47,852 nt of DNA from Gemmatimonadota bacterium (GCA_020350425.1 CP070716.1:53407-101258), one strand, 5' to 3'; counted from the stretch's first letter, positions 35,259 through 45,195 are shown. The notes: generated by a model not told the origin, from the sequence alone. Made by a program: numbers and translations.

Positions 35259-36422
35259 TCAATTCCGTCGATAAAGCCACCCGGCCCCGGTGTTGAACAG
35301 CACCACCGATTCGTCGGGCCGGACGCGCCCCTCGGCGAGCAGGGTCTCCAGCGCGGCCAGGGTGGCTCCCCCCTCCGGGCAGGCGTCCACGCCTTCCAGC
35401 TGCGCCATCCGGCGCTCGGCCGCCGCCAGGGCGTCGTCGGATACGGCCAAGGCGGCGCCCCCGGTCTCCTTGAGGGCACGCAGGATGACCGGGCCGCCCA
35501 ATGGGGCCGGGACGCGCAGGCCCGAGGCGATGGTCTGTGGGTCTTCCCACGGCTCGGTGCGGTCGGCGCCCGCCTCGAACGCGCGCACCACGGGCGCGCA
35601 GCCGGTAGACTGCACGCTGTAGAGCCTCGGTGGCTCGCCGGTGACCCAACCCGCCTGCCGCAACTCGTCGAAGGCCAGCCACATTCCGATGAGGCCGGTG
35701 CCGCCCCCGGTGGGATAGAGGATGACATCGGGCAGCTTCCAGCCCAGTTGCTCGGCGATCTCGAGTCCCAGGGTCTTCTTTCCCTCGATGCGGTAGGGCT
35801 CCCGCAGGGTCGACACGTCGAAGGCGCCTGCCGCCGCGGCGTGGGCCCGGGCGGCCCTGCCACAGTCGCCGATGTGCCCGTCCAGCAGCTCCAGGTCGGC
35901 GCCGAAGACGCGGATCTGGTCCAGGATGCGAGGTGGCGTCGTGCGGGGCGCGAAAACCCGTACCGGGAGTCCCGCGCGGCGCCCATACGCGCTCAACGCC
36001 ACGCCGGCGTTCCCCGCGGTGGGCACCGTGAACCCGGGCACGCCGGCCAGCTTCGCCCGCGTCACCGCGGCCGAGAGGCCCCGCGCCTTGAACGAGCCCG
36101 TGGGGTTCTTCGACTCGTCCTTGATCCACAGGTCGGAGAGGCCCAGCGCCTCGCCGAGCCGCGGCGCCGCCAGCAGGGGCGTGAAGCCCTCCCCCAGCGT
36201 CACGGGCTCCTCGGACTCCAGCAGGGGCAGCCACTCCCGGTAGCGCCACATCGACCAGGGTCGACCCGCGAGTCGGGCCTTCGCCGCTGGCGCGGGCGGT
36301 TCCCGGTAGCGCACCAGCCACGGTGCGCCACAGTCGGGGCAGACGGTGGGAAGGCCTGCCGCGTCGGCGGTCGCGGAGCAGGAGGAGCAGTGGAGCGACC
36401 AGGAGTAGGTCGTGCGTGTCAT
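35259..36422 (-). CDS. thrC: Threonine synthase (PLP-dependent)
   Basis: Converts O-phosphohomoserine to threonine. The 387-residue protein has an N-terminal zinc-ribbon-like part with four cysteines (LHCSSC and VCPDCG). The fold type II PLP core follows: the lysine lies in KNPTGSFKARG, the substrate loop in TAGNAG, and the phosphate-binding glycines in PTGGGTGLIG. A cysteate synthase or another beta-family enzyme is possible, but threonine synthase is the best fit. The start overlaps the end of uvrC by four bases. Confidence 0.88.
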   Translation of the reverse strand: MTRTTYSWSLHCSSCSATADAAGLPTVCPDCGAPWLVRYREPPAPAAKARLAGRPWSMWRYREWLPLLESEEPVTLGEGFTPLLAAPRLGEALGLSDLWIKDESKNPTGSFKARGLSAAVTRAKLAGVPGFTVPTAGNAGVALSAYGRRAGLPVRVFAPRTTPPRILDQIRVFGADLELLDGHIGDCGRAARAHAAAAGAFDVSTLREPYRIEGKKTLGLEIAEQLGWKLPDVILYPTGGGTGLIGMWLAFDELRQAGWVTGEPPRLYSVQSTGCAPVVRAFEAGADRTEPWEDPQTIASGLRVPAPLGGPVILRALKETGGAALAVSDDALAAAERRMAQLEGVDACPEGGATLAALETLLAEGRVRPDESVVLFNTGAGWLYRRN

Positions 36423-38236
36423 CGTGATCTCACGTGCGCGAGGATGCGATCGGCGAGCTTGAGTGAGAAGCCTGGCAGGGCCGCGATCTCCTCCGGCGTG
36501 GCGGTTCGGACGGCGGCCAGGCTCCCGAAGCGCTCGAGGAGCAGGCGCCGGCGCTTTTCTCCCACGCCGGGGATGTTCAACAACTCGGAGGTCACGGTGC
36601 GTGCCGAACGGCGCTTGCGGCTGTACCCGACAGCGAAGCGGTGCGCCTCGTCCCGCGCTCGCTGCAGCAGCCTGAGGGACGGGGCGCGCGCGGGGAGCCG
36701 AAGGCTGCTCTTGCGGCCCACCAGGAAGACCTCCTCCTCGCGCTTGGCGAGGCTCGCCACGGGCAGGTGCTCGAGTCCCCGCTCGCGCAGCGCGTGGTGC
36801 GCGGCGCCCAGCTGGCCCTTGCCGCCGTCGATCACCATGAGGTCCGGGAGCGGCTTGTCCTCGTCCTGGCGACGGCTCACGAACCGGGTGACCACCTCGT
36901 GCACCGCGGCGTAGTCGTCCGGCTGCTCGCCCGCCTCGCGGATCCTGTAGCGGCGGTATTCACTCTTCTTGGGCCGCCCCGCTTCGAACCAGACGAGGGA
37001 GCCCACGGTGTCCCGTCCCTGATTGGTCGAGATGTCGATGCAGACGAAGCTCCGCGGGACGGCCGTGAGCCCCAGATCCCGGCCCAGCGCGTACACCGGG
37101 TCCTCCACACGCTCGTGCGTCTCGAGCGACTCGATCTTGAAGGTCTCCAGCAGGTGGCGTGCGTTCTGATCGGCCAGCGCCACCAGGCGCTGGTTCGTGC
37201 CCCGCTGGGGGACACTCCACCGCCGGTCGGCCGCCAGCTCGCGCAGGGCGTCGAAGTCGGCCGGCACGAACGGCAGGGCCACCCTGGGCGCGAGGTCCGC
37301 GCCACGCAGGTAGTGCCCCACGAGAAAGGTCGACAGGATCTGGGCGTCGGAGGCGTCCGCCAGGTTTTCGTAGAAACGCTGCTCCCTGGCGATGATCTTT
37401 CCCTTGCGCACGCGCAGAACGACTCCGATCGCATCGTCTCCGTCGCGCGCGAACCCGACCGCATCGGTGTCACGGCCCCCAACGAACTCCACGGTCTGGG
37501 GCTGCTCCAGCTGCTCCAACCACGTGAGCGCGTCGCGGATCTCGGCGGCACGCTCGAAATCGAGCCGTCGTGACGCCTCCTCCATCCGCTCCCGCAGGCG
37601 CGTGCGCACCTCCACCGTCTTCCCTTCGAGAAAGGTGAGGACGTCATCCACCATGCCGCGGTACTCGGCCTCGCTCTGGTACGCGACACAGGGGGCAAGG
37701 CAGCGGTGGATGTGGTAGTCGAGGCAAGGGCGGTCCGGCGCCTCCTCGGGGAGCTCGTAGTGGCAGGAGCGCACCGTGAATAGCCGGCGGATGATGCGCA
37801 GCGTGCGCCGCAGCACCCCGACGTCGGTGTACGGTCCGAAGAAGCGCGCCTCCGGAATGTCGAGGCGGCGCACCACCAGCACGCGCGGGAACGGTTCCCC
37901 CAGCGTCACCGCGATGCGGGGATAGCTCTTGTCGTCGCGGAGCTGAATGTTGAAGCGGGGTCGGTACTCCTTGATCAAGTTGTTCTCGAGCAGGAGCGCC
38001 TGCGACTCGGAGGGCACGACGATCGTGTCGAGCTCCCGAACGAGACGCAGCAGCATGCGCAGCGTGGGGCCGCGCGAGCCATCGGCCTTCAGGTAGCTGC
38101 GCACCCGCTGCCGCAGCCGCTTTGCCTTGCCGACATACAGCACTTCCCCCCGCGCGCCTTTCCACAAGTAGACGCCGGGCTGGTCGGGCAGCGAGGCGAT
38201 CGTCCGCTCGAGCGCCTCCAACGGGGGTTGGGACAT
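36419..38236 (-). CDS. uvrC: Excinuclease ABC subunit C
   Basis: UvrC makes both incisions around DNA lesions in nucleotide excision repair. The 605-residue protein has the GIY-YIG nuclease domain at the N-terminus (PGVYLWKGARGEVLYVGKAK), a central UVR motif (MVDDVLTFLEGK and the helix after it), the RNase H-like endonuclease domain (CIDISTNQG and VIDGGKGQLGAA) and a C-terminal helix-hairpin-helix (IPGVGEKRRRLLLERFGSL). Its ATG is preceded by TAGCTT at the leaderless position and lacks a Shine-Dalgarno. It lies nine bases after murJ. Confidence 0.98.
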   Translation of the reverse strand: MSQPPLEALERTIASLPDQPGVYLWKGARGEVLYVGKAKRLRQRVRSYLKADGSRGPTLRMLLRLVRELDTIVVPSESQALLLENNLIKEYRPRFNIQLRDDKSYPRIAVTLGEPFPRVLVVRRLDIPEARFFGPYTDVGVLRRTLRIIRRLFTVRSCHYELPEEAPDRPCLDYHIHRCLAPCVAYQSEAEYRGMVDDVLTFLEGKTVEVRTRLRERMEEASRRLDFERAAEIRDALTWLEQLEQPQTVEFVGGRDTDAVGFARDGDDAIGVVLRVRKGKIIAREQRFYENLADASDAQILSTFLVGHYLRGADLAPRVALPFVPADFDALRELAADRRWSVPQRGTNQRLVALADQNARHLLETFKIESLETHERVEDPVYALGRDLGLTAVPRSFVCIDISTNQGRDTVGSLVWFEAGRPKKSEYRRYRIREAGEQPDDYAAVHEVVTRFVSRRQDEDKPLPDLMVIDGGKGQLGAAHHALRERGLEHLPVASLAKREEEVFLVGRKSSLRLPARAPSLRLLQRARDEAHRFAVGYSRKRRSARTVTSELLNIPGVGEKRRRLLLERFGSLAAVRTATPEEIAALPGFSLKLADRILAHVRSR

Positions 38237-38242
38237 GCCTGA

Positions 38243-38248
38243 AAGCTA
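38243..38248 (-). promoter_or_regulatory. Putative -10 element (TAGCTT) of leaderless uvrC promoter
   Basis: TAGCTT ends six bases before the uvrC ATG and overlaps the murJ stop codon. The -35 region is weak, so this is the least secure of the leaderless-type elements. Confidence 0.3.
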
Positions 38249-39778
38249 ACGGCGGCGGATCGAGCTCCACACGCGCCGCGCCTCGGGGTGGCGCAGGACC
38301 AGGGTCAGCACGCCGTACACGCCGGCGAAGGCCAGCACGGCCGCGACGGCGGAGAGCCAGAGCGGCTGTACGGCGAGTGCCCGAGTGACGGCCACCCCGG
38401 CGAGCGCGGCGGGGACCGTGGAGATCACCGAGAGGGTGACCGCACGGCGCTCGGTCGCGTCCAGGATGCGTCCCACTCGTCGTGAGAGGGCGCCGAAGTT
38501 GAGGGAGGCGTTGACCCACGCGGCGATCGCCGCGCCGAGGGCGATGCCGGCCGGCCCGAATCGCCGCATGAGCAGATAGGCGGAGACTGCCGAGACCGCG
38601 ACCGACAGGATGCCGAATCGCACCGGCGTCTTCGTGTCGCCGCGGGCGTAGTGCCCCGAGGCAAACAGCTTGAGCGATGCCTGGGCGGGAATGCCGATCG
38701 CGTAGGCCGACAGGACGCCGGCCGCGATCGCCGTTTGGGCCGCACCGAAGGCGCCCGTCTGAAACAGCGCGCCGATGATCTGCGGAGAGAGGGCGCCGAG
38801 CCCGACGGCGGCCGGCAGGACGAAATAGGCGATGCGTCGCGTTCCGGCTCCGACCCGGTTCCTGAGGACCCCACGGTCGTCAGCCGCCACGTCCCGGCTG
38901 AGCTCGGGCAGAGCCACGGCGGCCACGCTGATGCCGAAGAGCGAGACCGGAAGGATGGCCACGAGTTGGGCGTATCCCAGGATGGCGACCGCTCCCGGTG
39001 GCAGCAGTGACGCCAGTTGGGTATCGATGATCGACGAGATCTGATAGGCACCCGCCCCTACGATGACCGGCACCCACCGGCGAACCACCGTGCGCACCCC
39101 CGGCGCGCCGAGGTCGAGCCGCCAGCCGACCCCGCCCGCGAGCCGGAGGGTCGCCGGCAGCTGCACCAGCAACTGCAGGAGGCTCCCGGCGAGCGCGCCC
39201 CAGGCCAGCGCCACGACGAGCCTGAGTTCGACGAGGAGGCCGCCGAGGGCCACCAGCGTCGTGATCTGCGCGATGTTCCACAGCGCGGGCGCGGCGTACG
39301 ACAGGAAGAACCGGCGGTGCGTATTGAGGATGCCGAGGCACCACGCCGACAGGATCATGACCCCCGACATGGGGAACATGATCTGCACCAGCGTGACGGT
39401 CAGATCGCGCCTCGCACCGGAGAACCCCGGGGCGACGAACGCGGTGATCACCGGCGCCAGCAGGATGCCCACGAGGGCCAGGAGCGCCGTGAGCAGCACC
39501 AGCACCGAGGCAATCACGGAGCTCAGCCGCCGGGCGTCTTCGGTCTCACCCCGCTCGATCATGCCGGCATATACCGGGATGAACGATGCCGAGAGTGTGC
39601 CCTCCCCCAGCAGGTTGCGTATGACGTTGGGAATGCGCAGCGCGGCGCGAAAGGCGTCGGCGGCAACGCCGTCGCCGAAGTAGTGGGCGAAGACGCGCTC
39701 CCGGACGAAGCCCAGGACGCGGGTCAGGAGAATCCCGGCGCCGACCCGGGCCGCGAGACGGCCCTGTGATGCGGCCAC
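38246..39778 (-). CDS. murJ: Lipid II flippase MurJ
   Basis: MurJ flips the peptidoglycan precursor lipid II across the inner membrane. The 510-residue protein has about 14 hydrophobic helices and the family motifs TRVLGFVRERVFAHYFG, ADAFRAALRIPNVIRNLLGEGTLSASFIPVY near the N-terminus, and GALFQTGAFG in the middle. The start is GTG 39778, four bases after the 98-residue gene; the frame stays open upstream without homology. It is followed closely by uvrC. Confidence 0.95.
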   Translation of the reverse strand: MAASQGRLAARVGAGILLTRVLGFVRERVFAHYFGDGVAADAFRAALRIPNVIRNLLGEGTLSASFIPVYAGMIERGETEDARRLSSVIASVLVLLTALLALVGILLAPVITAFVAPGFSGARRDLTVTLVQIMFPMSGVMILSAWCLGILNTHRRFFLSYAAPALWNIAQITTLVALGGLLVELRLVVALAWGALAGSLLQLLVQLPATLRLAGGVGWRLDLGAPGVRTVVRRWVPVIVGAGAYQISSIIDTQLASLLPPGAVAILGYAQLVAILPVSLFGISVAAVALPELSRDVAADDRGVLRNRVGAGTRRIAYFVLPAAVGLGALSPQIIGALFQTGAFGAAQTAIAAGVLSAYAIGIPAQASLKLFASGHYARGDTKTPVRFGILSVAVSAVSAYLLMRRFGPAGIALGAAIAAWVNASLNFGALSRRVGRILDATERRAVTLSVISTVPAALAGVAVTRALAVQPLWLSAVAAVLAFAGVYGVLTLVLRHPEARRVWSSIRRR

Positions 39779-39782
39779 GCGC

Positions 39783-40079
39783 CTACGGGCCGGGTGGGGC
39801 GAGCCGGTGTGGCGGCTCGCGCGGTTCGGAATCCTCCAGCAGGCGCTGGAGGAACTGGGTCTCGTCACGCAAGGTGTCCACGCCGCGTGCGAGATCGTCG
39901 ACCTCGTCTTCCAGCACCGTCAGCCGCTTGGTGAGCTCCTCCAGGCGCCGCTCCCATTCGGGTGCCAGGCGCTCGACGTCTTCGGCCCGCTTCCGCAGTC
40001 GCGGCACGTCGAACGCGAAGACGAGAATCGGGATCAGGAGTGCCAGAATGAGTACGGCGAACCCGAATGGCCAGAGCAT
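39783..40079 (-). CDS. Small membrane protein with cytoplasmic coiled coil (unknown function)
   Basis: A 98-residue protein with one N-terminal membrane helix (FGFAVLILALLIPILVFAF, residues 5-23). A long charged heptad-repeat helix follows (about 28-83, rich in E, R, L and V), then a proline-rich tail. The overall plan resembles small division or envelope scaffolding proteins, but no family is recognised. A well-formed leaderless promoter precedes the ATG. It lies four bases upstream of murJ, so a role linked to lipid II flipping or septal envelope synthesis is a reasonable guess. Confidence 0.78.
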   Translation of the reverse strand: MLWPFGFAVLILALLIPILVFAFDVPRLRKRAEDVERLAPEWERRLEELTKRLTVLEDEVDDLARGVDTLRDETQFLQRLLEDSEPREPPHRLAPPGP

Positions 40080-40085
40080 GCGGCG

Positions 40086-40114
40086 ATACTACCCCTCGGG
40101 CGGAGTCCCATCAA
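40086..40114 (-). promoter_or_regulatory. Sigma-70-type leaderless promoter of the 98-residue gene and murJ
   Basis: On the minus strand TTGATG (40109-40114), a 17-base spacer and TAGTAT (40086-40091) are followed by exactly six bases and the ATG. Each hexamer matches consensus at four of six positions. There is no Shine-Dalgarno sequence. The -10 overlaps the bshC stop codon. Confidence 0.6.
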
Positions 40115-41630
40115 GAGCGGGAAGCGTCGCCGCGCAGGCGTCGAGCGCCGCGTCGAGGAATTGTGGGCCGTAGCGCACCAGGTACGGTATCACGTTGAAT
40201 ACCCGCTCCTGCGGCTGTCCCTGGGGAAAGAGGCTGTTGCGGGCCTTGGCGATTTGTTGCAGCACGATGTCGTTGCGCTTCTTGAGGTGCGAGATGAGCC
40301 GCTTCTCGAGCTGCGCGACACCGGCGAGCGCGGCGTTGCGCGCCGACTGCACCGGTTTCTGCATCTGCACATCCACATCGACGGCGGCCGCCTCCAGCCC
40401 CGCGTAGTGCTCCTGCAGGCTGCGGCGAAGCGCCGCCAGCGCCTCGCGGGCCGCCGGCGGCATGTCTCCCTCGACCAGCGAGGCCTCGAGCTGCCCCTCG
40501 GGGAGGGCGAGGTCGGTGGCGGCGATGCCGTACTTGTCGAGCACCTTGGCGACCCGTGTCTCGATCACTCGTCCTGACCAGCGTGGCACGGCGGCCTGCG
40601 GCGCAATCTCCAGCATGCGAAAGATCGGATCGGTCTGCGGCAGGTACGCGAGTTCGCCCGGACCGGCCACGTAGGCGAGGGTCGGGAGGAGCGCTGCCTC
40701 CATCGCGGGCCGCAGCAGGACGTTGGGGGAGAGGCGCTGCGGGTCGTGGTTGGCCAGGGCGCGAAGGTCATCCAGGCGCCACGCTTTGCCCGTGCGGCGG
40801 GCCACGTATCCCCCGTCGTCCCGCACCAGGCGGTCCCGGCCCTGCTCATCCTCGATCATGACGAGGGTCGCCCCATCCCCTACGGGCACCGGCGTCGGTC
40901 GGTCGGCGCCGCGGAGCTCCGCCGCGCGCTCGGCCAATCGGCGGTCGAGCTCCTTCGAGCTCTCGAGCGCCGCGAGGAGGTGCGGTCCCATCGCGCGCTT
41001 CGCGGCGAGGTGGGTCGAGCGGAACACCACGAGCCCGTACGGTGCGAGCAGCTCCGCCAGCGCTTCGGCGAAGGCCCCCGCGAAGTCCTGCTCGGGGCGG
41101 TAGTGCCGCCGCACCCACTGCTCGACGTCCCCACGGAACTCCGAGTCGGGGGTGGCACCAAGCACGGTGTCGATGACACCACCGATCTCCGGACCCAACG
41201 GCTCCTGGGAGAGCGGACGGAGCGGCGCATCGGCGGCCCGGGCGCGGAGCTCGACTCGCTCCACCTCGGCAGAGCTGGTCAGATGGTAGACGTGATTCGC
41301 CTCCAGGAAGTCGTGGTCGTCGCCCGCCACCCAAAACACCGGCACGACCGACCGCCCCAGCTGCGCCTCGAGGGCTCGGGCAAGCGCCACCGCGGTGAGG
41401 GCCTTGTAGATCGTGAACAGCGGCCCGGTGAGGAGTCCGGGCTGCTGCCCCGAGGTGACGCACAGGGCGCCCTCCCCGAACAACCGCTCCAGATTCTCCG
41501 CCCCCGCGCCGCGTGCCACGCAGGCCTCCCGGAGCACGGGGTCCGGGGTCGTGCCGCGCGTGGCCACGAGCGCGGCGGCCTTCAGCGGTGAGGGGGCGAT
41601 GATCGGGGTGGTCTCGAGTGTGAGGCTCAT
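40089..41630 (-). CDS. bshC: Bacillithiol biosynthesis cysteine-adding enzyme BshC
   Basis: BshC is the putative last enzyme of bacillithiol synthesis, attaching cysteine to glucosaminyl-malate. The 513-residue protein shows CVTSGQQPGLLTGPLFTIYKALTAVALA and VPVFWVAGDDHDFLEANHVY in the N-terminal Rossmann-like half, then a long helical coiled-coil region near the C-terminus (about 400-480). It implies that the organism uses bacillithiol as its low-molecular-weight thiol. The bshA and bshB genes are not in the window. The start overlaps the methyltransferase gene by four bases. Confidence 0.93.
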   Translation of the reverse strand: MSLTLETTPIIAPSPLKAAALVATRGTTPDPVLREACVARGAGAENLERLFGEGALCVTSGQQPGLLTGPLFTIYKALTAVALARALEAQLGRSVVPVFWVAGDDHDFLEANHVYHLTSSAEVERVELRARAADAPLRPLSQEPLGPEIGGVIDTVLGATPDSEFRGDVEQWVRRHYRPEQDFAGAFAEALAELLAPYGLVVFRSTHLAAKRAMGPHLLAALESSKELDRRLAERAAELRGADRPTPVPVGDGATLVMIEDEQGRDRLVRDDGGYVARRTGKAWRLDDLRALANHDPQRLSPNVLLRPAMEAALLPTLAYVAGPGELAYLPQTDPIFRMLEIAPQAAVPRWSGRVIETRVAKVLDKYGIAATDLALPEGQLEASLVEGDMPPAAREALAALRRSLQEHYAGLEAAAVDVDVQMQKPVQSARNAALAGVAQLEKRLISHLKKRNDIVLQQIAKARNSLFPQGQPQERVFNVIPYLVRYGPQFLDAALDACAATLPALDGTPPEG

Positions 41631-42349
41631 GTCCGTTCCGCCAGCAGGATCACGCGGGGAGCGCTGGGAGAGACCGCCCCGCCCTTGTAGTCACCCAAAC
41701 GCGTGCGCACCGCGAGCCCCGCCGCCTCGACCATCGACTCGAGCTCCTCCTGCGTGAAGAGCCGCACCCGCTCCACGAAGCTGCGTCCATCGTCCACGAG
41801 GTGCATCTCCTTGATCACGAACCGGTCGTCGGCCGAGATGCGCCGCCCGACGGCCACACGCCGCTCGCCGACCTCTCGCTCCTCGTGCAACACCAGGGTG
41901 TCGCGGACGAATCCGGCGTTGAGGTAGTCGAGCACGAATGCGCCGCCGGGGCGCAGCGCGTCCGCGGCCTCGCACAACACCTGGGCGTGCTGCACGTCAT
42001 CCGCGAAGTACCCGAAGCTGGTGAACAGGTTGACGACCAGGTCGAACGACGCCGAGCGAAACGGGAGCTGGCGCATGTCGCCCCGCACGAGGTCCACGGC
42101 CGGCCCTGGCCGGTGTCGCGCGCGGCTCAGGAGCGGCATCGAGAGGTCGAAGCCCACGACGCTCGCCCCCCGGCGCGCAAACTGCGCGGCGTGCCTTCCC
42201 GGACCGCAAGCCAGGTCCAGCACCCGCCGCGCCGCGAGCGGCACGCGGGCGTCGATCAGGGTAACGAGTCGCTCGGCATCCTCGTCGTCCCGGTGCGGGT
42301 AGAGCCGGAGGTACTCCTCCCCGAACCACTGCTCGAACCACTCGCTCAT
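41627..42349 (-). CDS. Class I SAM-dependent methyltransferase
   Basis: A 240-residue methyltransferase with motif I VLDLACGPGRHAAQFARRG, the acidic residue in VVGFDLS, motif II around VRGDMRQLPF, and FDLVVNLFTSFGYF. The N-terminal WFEQWFGEEYLRLYPHRDDEDAERLV segment is typical of a methyltransferase family common next to bshC or rlmH in high-GC bacteria. The substrate is unknown. ATG 42349 overlaps the rlmH stop. Confidence 0.88.
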   Translation of the reverse strand: MSEWFEQWFGEEYLRLYPHRDDEDAERLVTLIDARVPLAARRVLDLACGPGRHAAQFARRGASVVGFDLSMPLLSRARHRPGPAVDLVRGDMRQLPFRSASFDLVVNLFTSFGYFADDVQHAQVLCEAADALRPGGAFVLDYLNAGFVRDTLVLHEEREVGERRVAVGRRISADDRFVIKEMHLVDDGRSFVERVRLFTQEELESMVEAAGLAVRTRLGDYKGGAVSPSAPRVILLAERT

Positions 42350-42822
42350 CTCTCCGATCCCTTGTGGTACGGCTCGCCCCGCAGGATCGTCATGGCGCGG
42401 TACAGCTGCTCGAGCAGCACAAGGCGCGCCAGCTCGTGAGGCAGCGTCAGGTCGGACAGGGCCAAGCGCAGGTGAGCCCCATCCAGCAGCGCCGCGTCCA
42501 ATCCGTGAGCGCCCCCCACAACGAACGCCACGTCGCGTGCCCGCTCCCTCCACGCCTCGACCAGCGCGGCGAGCTCCTCGCTGGTCTTCGCCTCGCCACC
42601 GCGGGTGAGGGCCACGACGTGGCTGCCCTGCGGGATGGTGGCGAGCAGGGCCTCACCCTCGCGCCTGCGGGCGGCCGCGGCGTCGCGGTCCCGGCGGCCG
42701 GCCTCGCGAACCTCGCGGATCTCGAGGTGCTGGTACCGGCGAACGCGCGCCGCATACGCGTCGCAGAGCTCCCGCAGCGCAGCGTCCTTCACGCGTCCGA
42801 CGGCCACGACCCGAACGATCAT
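42346..42822 (-). CDS. rlmH: 23S rRNA (pseudouridine-1915-N3)-methyltransferase RlmH
   Basis: RlmH methylates pseudouridine 1915 in helix 69 of 23S rRNA. The 158-residue SPOUT-class protein has the usual length, with VVALTRGGEAKTSEELA and the SAM-binding knot region FVVGGAHGLD. The C-terminal LSDLTLPHELARLVLLEQLYRAMTILRGEPYHK is nearly invariant in the family. The ATG shares one base with the stop of gdhA (TGATG). Confidence 0.96.
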   Translation of the reverse strand: MIVRVVAVGRVKDAALRELCDAYAARVRRYQHLEIREVREAGRRDRDAAAARRREGEALLATIPQGSHVVALTRGGEAKTSEELAALVEAWRERARDVAFVVGGAHGLDAALLDGAHLRLALSDLTLPHELARLVLLEQLYRAMTILRGEPYHKGSER

Positions 42823-44144
42823 CAGGCATAGAGCCCGCGCAGCCGGTGCACGGCAGCGACGCGCTCGATGGCCAGCATATACGAGGCAACGCGCATGTTG
42901 ACCGAATGGCGTTGGGAGACGGCGAGCACGTCGCGGAACGCATTGGTCATGATGCCGTTGAGGCGGTCGATCACCATGCCCTCGTCCCAGAAGTAGCCCA
43001 TGCGGTCCTGCACCCACTCGAAGTAGCTGACGGTGACCCCGCCGGCGTTGGCGAGGATATCGGGGATCACGAACACCCCGTTCTCCTCCAAAATGCGGTC
43101 TGCGCCCGCCGTGGTGGGTCCGTTGGCGCCCTCACAGATGATCTTCGCCCGTACGTCGCCGGCGTTCTTGCGCGTGATCGCGTTCTCGACGGCGGCGGGG
43201 AGCAACACGTCGACGTCGAGGGTGAACAGCTCGTCGGCCGAGATCTGCTCGGCCCCCGGGTACCCGCTCAGATAGCGGTGGTCCCGAACCCAGTTCATCG
43301 CGTCCTCGACGCGGATCCCGTTGGGGTTGTAGATGGCGCCCGAGACGTCGGAAACGGCTACGACCGTGAGACCCTCCTGCTCCAGAAGGTGCGCCCCGAT
43401 CGAGCCCACGTTGCCAAATCCCTGCACCGCGAGCTTGGTGCCCCGCAGGGGCAACCCCAGGTGCTTGAGCGCCTCCGTGGTGGCGATCATGCAGCCGCGC
43501 CCGGTTGCCTCGCGCCGTCCCAGTGAGCCACCCATCTCCACCGGCTTGCCGGTCACCACGGCCGTCGTGGGGTGGCGCTGGTGCATGGAGTAGGTGTCCA
43601 TGATCCAGGCCATCACTCGCTCATTCGTGTTCACGTCGGGTGCCGGGATGTCCGACTCGGGGCCCAGGATGTCCATGAGCGCAGCCGTGAACCGTCGGGT
43701 GAGCCGTTCCAGCTCGCCCACGGACAGCGTGGGCGGGTCGCACACCACGCCGCCCTTGGCGCCGCCGAACGGGATGTTTACCACGGCGCACTTCCACGTC
43801 ATCCATGCCGCGAGGGCCTTGACCTCGTCGAGCGTGACGCGCAGGTCGAAGCGGATGCCGCCCTTGCCTGGCCCACGGGCGGTGTTGTGCACGACCCGGT
43901 ACCCCGTAAACACCTCCAGATCGCCGCTGTCCCGCTGGATGGGGACCGACACGATCAGCTGCTTCTCGGGATGGCGCAGGACGCGGTAGATGCCCGGATC
44001 GAGGTCCAGCAGCTCGGCAGCGTGATCGAAACGCGCCATCATGGCCTCGAACGGGTTGTCGTCGTCGAGATGGGGGTCCTTGTCCCGCCCGACAATGTCC
44101 TGCGCGGTGGGCGTGCGCCCTTCGGTCGTGGTGCCGTCGCTCAT
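42822..44144 (-). CDS. gdhA: Glutamate dehydrogenase (Glu/Leu/Phe/Val family)
   Basis: Catalyses reversible oxidative deamination of glutamate. The 440-residue protein shows [19 protein letters not shown], the catalytic lysine region [38 protein letters not shown], the nucleotide-binding VQGFGNVGS, and CEGANGPTT. The length and the short GFGNVG motif suit a hexameric NAD- or dual-specific enzyme. It starts 19 bases after lpxK. Confidence 0.96.
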   Translation of the reverse strand: MSDGTTTEGRTPTAQDIVGRDKDPHLDDDNPFEAMMARFDHAAELLDLDPGIYRVLRHPEKQLIVSVPIQRDSGDLEVFTGYRVVHNTARGPGKGGIRFDLRVTLDEVKALAAWMTWKCAVVNIPFGGAKGGVVCDPPTLSVGELERLTRRFTAALMDILGPESDIPAPDVNTNERVMAWIMDTYSMHQRHPTTAVVTGKPVEMGGSLGRREATGRGCMIATTEALKHLGLPLRGTKLAVQGFGNVGSIGAHLLEQEGLTVVAVSDVSGAIYNPNGIRVEDAMNWVRDHRYLSGYPGAEQISADELFTLDVDVLLPAAVENAITRKNAGDVRAKIICEGANGPTTAGADRILEENGVFVIPDILANAGGVTVSYFEWVQDRMGYFWDEGMVIDRLNGIMTNAFRDVLAVSQRHSVNMRVASYMLAIERVAAVHRLRGLYA

Positions 44145-44163
44145 GTGGCTCTGGGTCCGGACG

Positions 44164-45195
44164 CTAGGTCAACAGGGTATCGATGTCGGCGGCGACGGTG
44201 TCGAGCGCCGTCTCCACCGCGGCGCGGCCACGCTCCCAGCGCACTTCGAGCGCCGCCACCAACGGATCAGCCGCCTCGGCCGGCCAGCAGCTGCGCAGCT
44301 TGGCCGCGTCCTTTTCGGTGATTACAACGTAATCAACCTCGCCGGCGGCATGGAGGAGGCGGCGGACGTCCGAGCTGGAGTAGCGGTGGTGGTCCCGCCA
44401 CGGCGCCAATCGCACCAGCGCCCCCAACTCACGGCACTGCTCGGCGAAGGCGTCCGGATCGCCGATTCCGGCGGAGGCGATGACCCGTGCTCCCTCGAGC
44501 CGCTCCAACGCCACGTGCTCCCCGGAGCGCATGTTGCGGAGACCGCGAATCGCGAGGTGGGCCACCGCGATGCCCGCGCGCGGCACGGTCCGGCGCACCC
44601 GCTCGACGACCTCCTGGGCCACCGTCTGCCCGGCCCGCTTGCGGGTGATCACCACCAGATCGGCGCGGCGCAGCGCGCGCCAGCTCTCGCGCCAGGGGCC
44701 GGCCGGCAGCGTCCACGGCACCGCCCGGCTCGACTCCGCGCTCACGACGGCGATGTTGAGGTCCCGGGATACGTCGAGCCGCTGGTACGCGTCGTCCAGC
44801 ACGATGACCTCCGCCCCCAGCTGCACGGCCCGCTCGGCTGCGGCCATGCGATCGGGGTCCTCCACCACGACGGCCTGCGGCACGAGCACCCGATGCACCG
44901 TGCCCTCATCGCCACCGTAGCCCCGTAACACGATTCCGGGCCGGATCCCGCGCTCCGCGTAATAGGCCGCGATCCACGAGGCCACCGGCGTCTTGCCCGA
45001 ACCCCCGACGGTGAGGTTCCCGACGGCAACCGTGGGCGCCGTCGGGATGGACTGGGGCAGCAGGTGCCGCCCGTAGCTCCAGGCTCGCACGGCGGTGACG
45101 CCGCGGTAGGCCCAGGCCGGGGGGAGGAGCAGCAGCCGTGCGAGGCGGCCCGAGACCGAGCCGCGGCGCCACAGCCAGCGCGTCACCCAGAGCAT
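44164..45195 (-). CDS. lpxK: Tetraacyldisaccharide 4'-kinase
   Basis: LpxK phosphorylates the lipid A disaccharide at the 4' position to give lipid IVA, at the inner membrane. The 343-residue protein has a short hydrophobic N-terminus and the P-loop [12 protein letters not shown] (around residues 59-70). [26 protein letters not shown] and the late ITEKDAAKL segment follow. It overlaps the preceding acyltransferase gene by 13 bases and belongs to the lipid A block at the right end. Confidence 0.96.
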   Translation of the reverse strand: MLWVTRWLWRRGSVSGRLARLLLLPPAWAYRGVTAVRAWSYGRHLLPQSIPTAPTVAVGNLTVGGSGKTPVASWIAAYYAERGIRPGIVLRGYGGDEGTVHRVLVPQAVVVEDPDRMAAAERAVQLGAEVIVLDDAYQRLDVSRDLNIAVVSAESSRAVPWTLPAGPWRESWRALRRADLVVITRKRAGQTVAQEVVERVRRTVPRAGIAVAHLAIRGLRNMRSGEHVALERLEGARVIASAGIGDPDAFAEQCRELGALVRLAPWRDHHRYSSSDVRRLLHAAGEVDYVVITEKDAAKLRSCWPAEAADPLVAALEVRWERGRAAVETALDTVAADIDTLLT

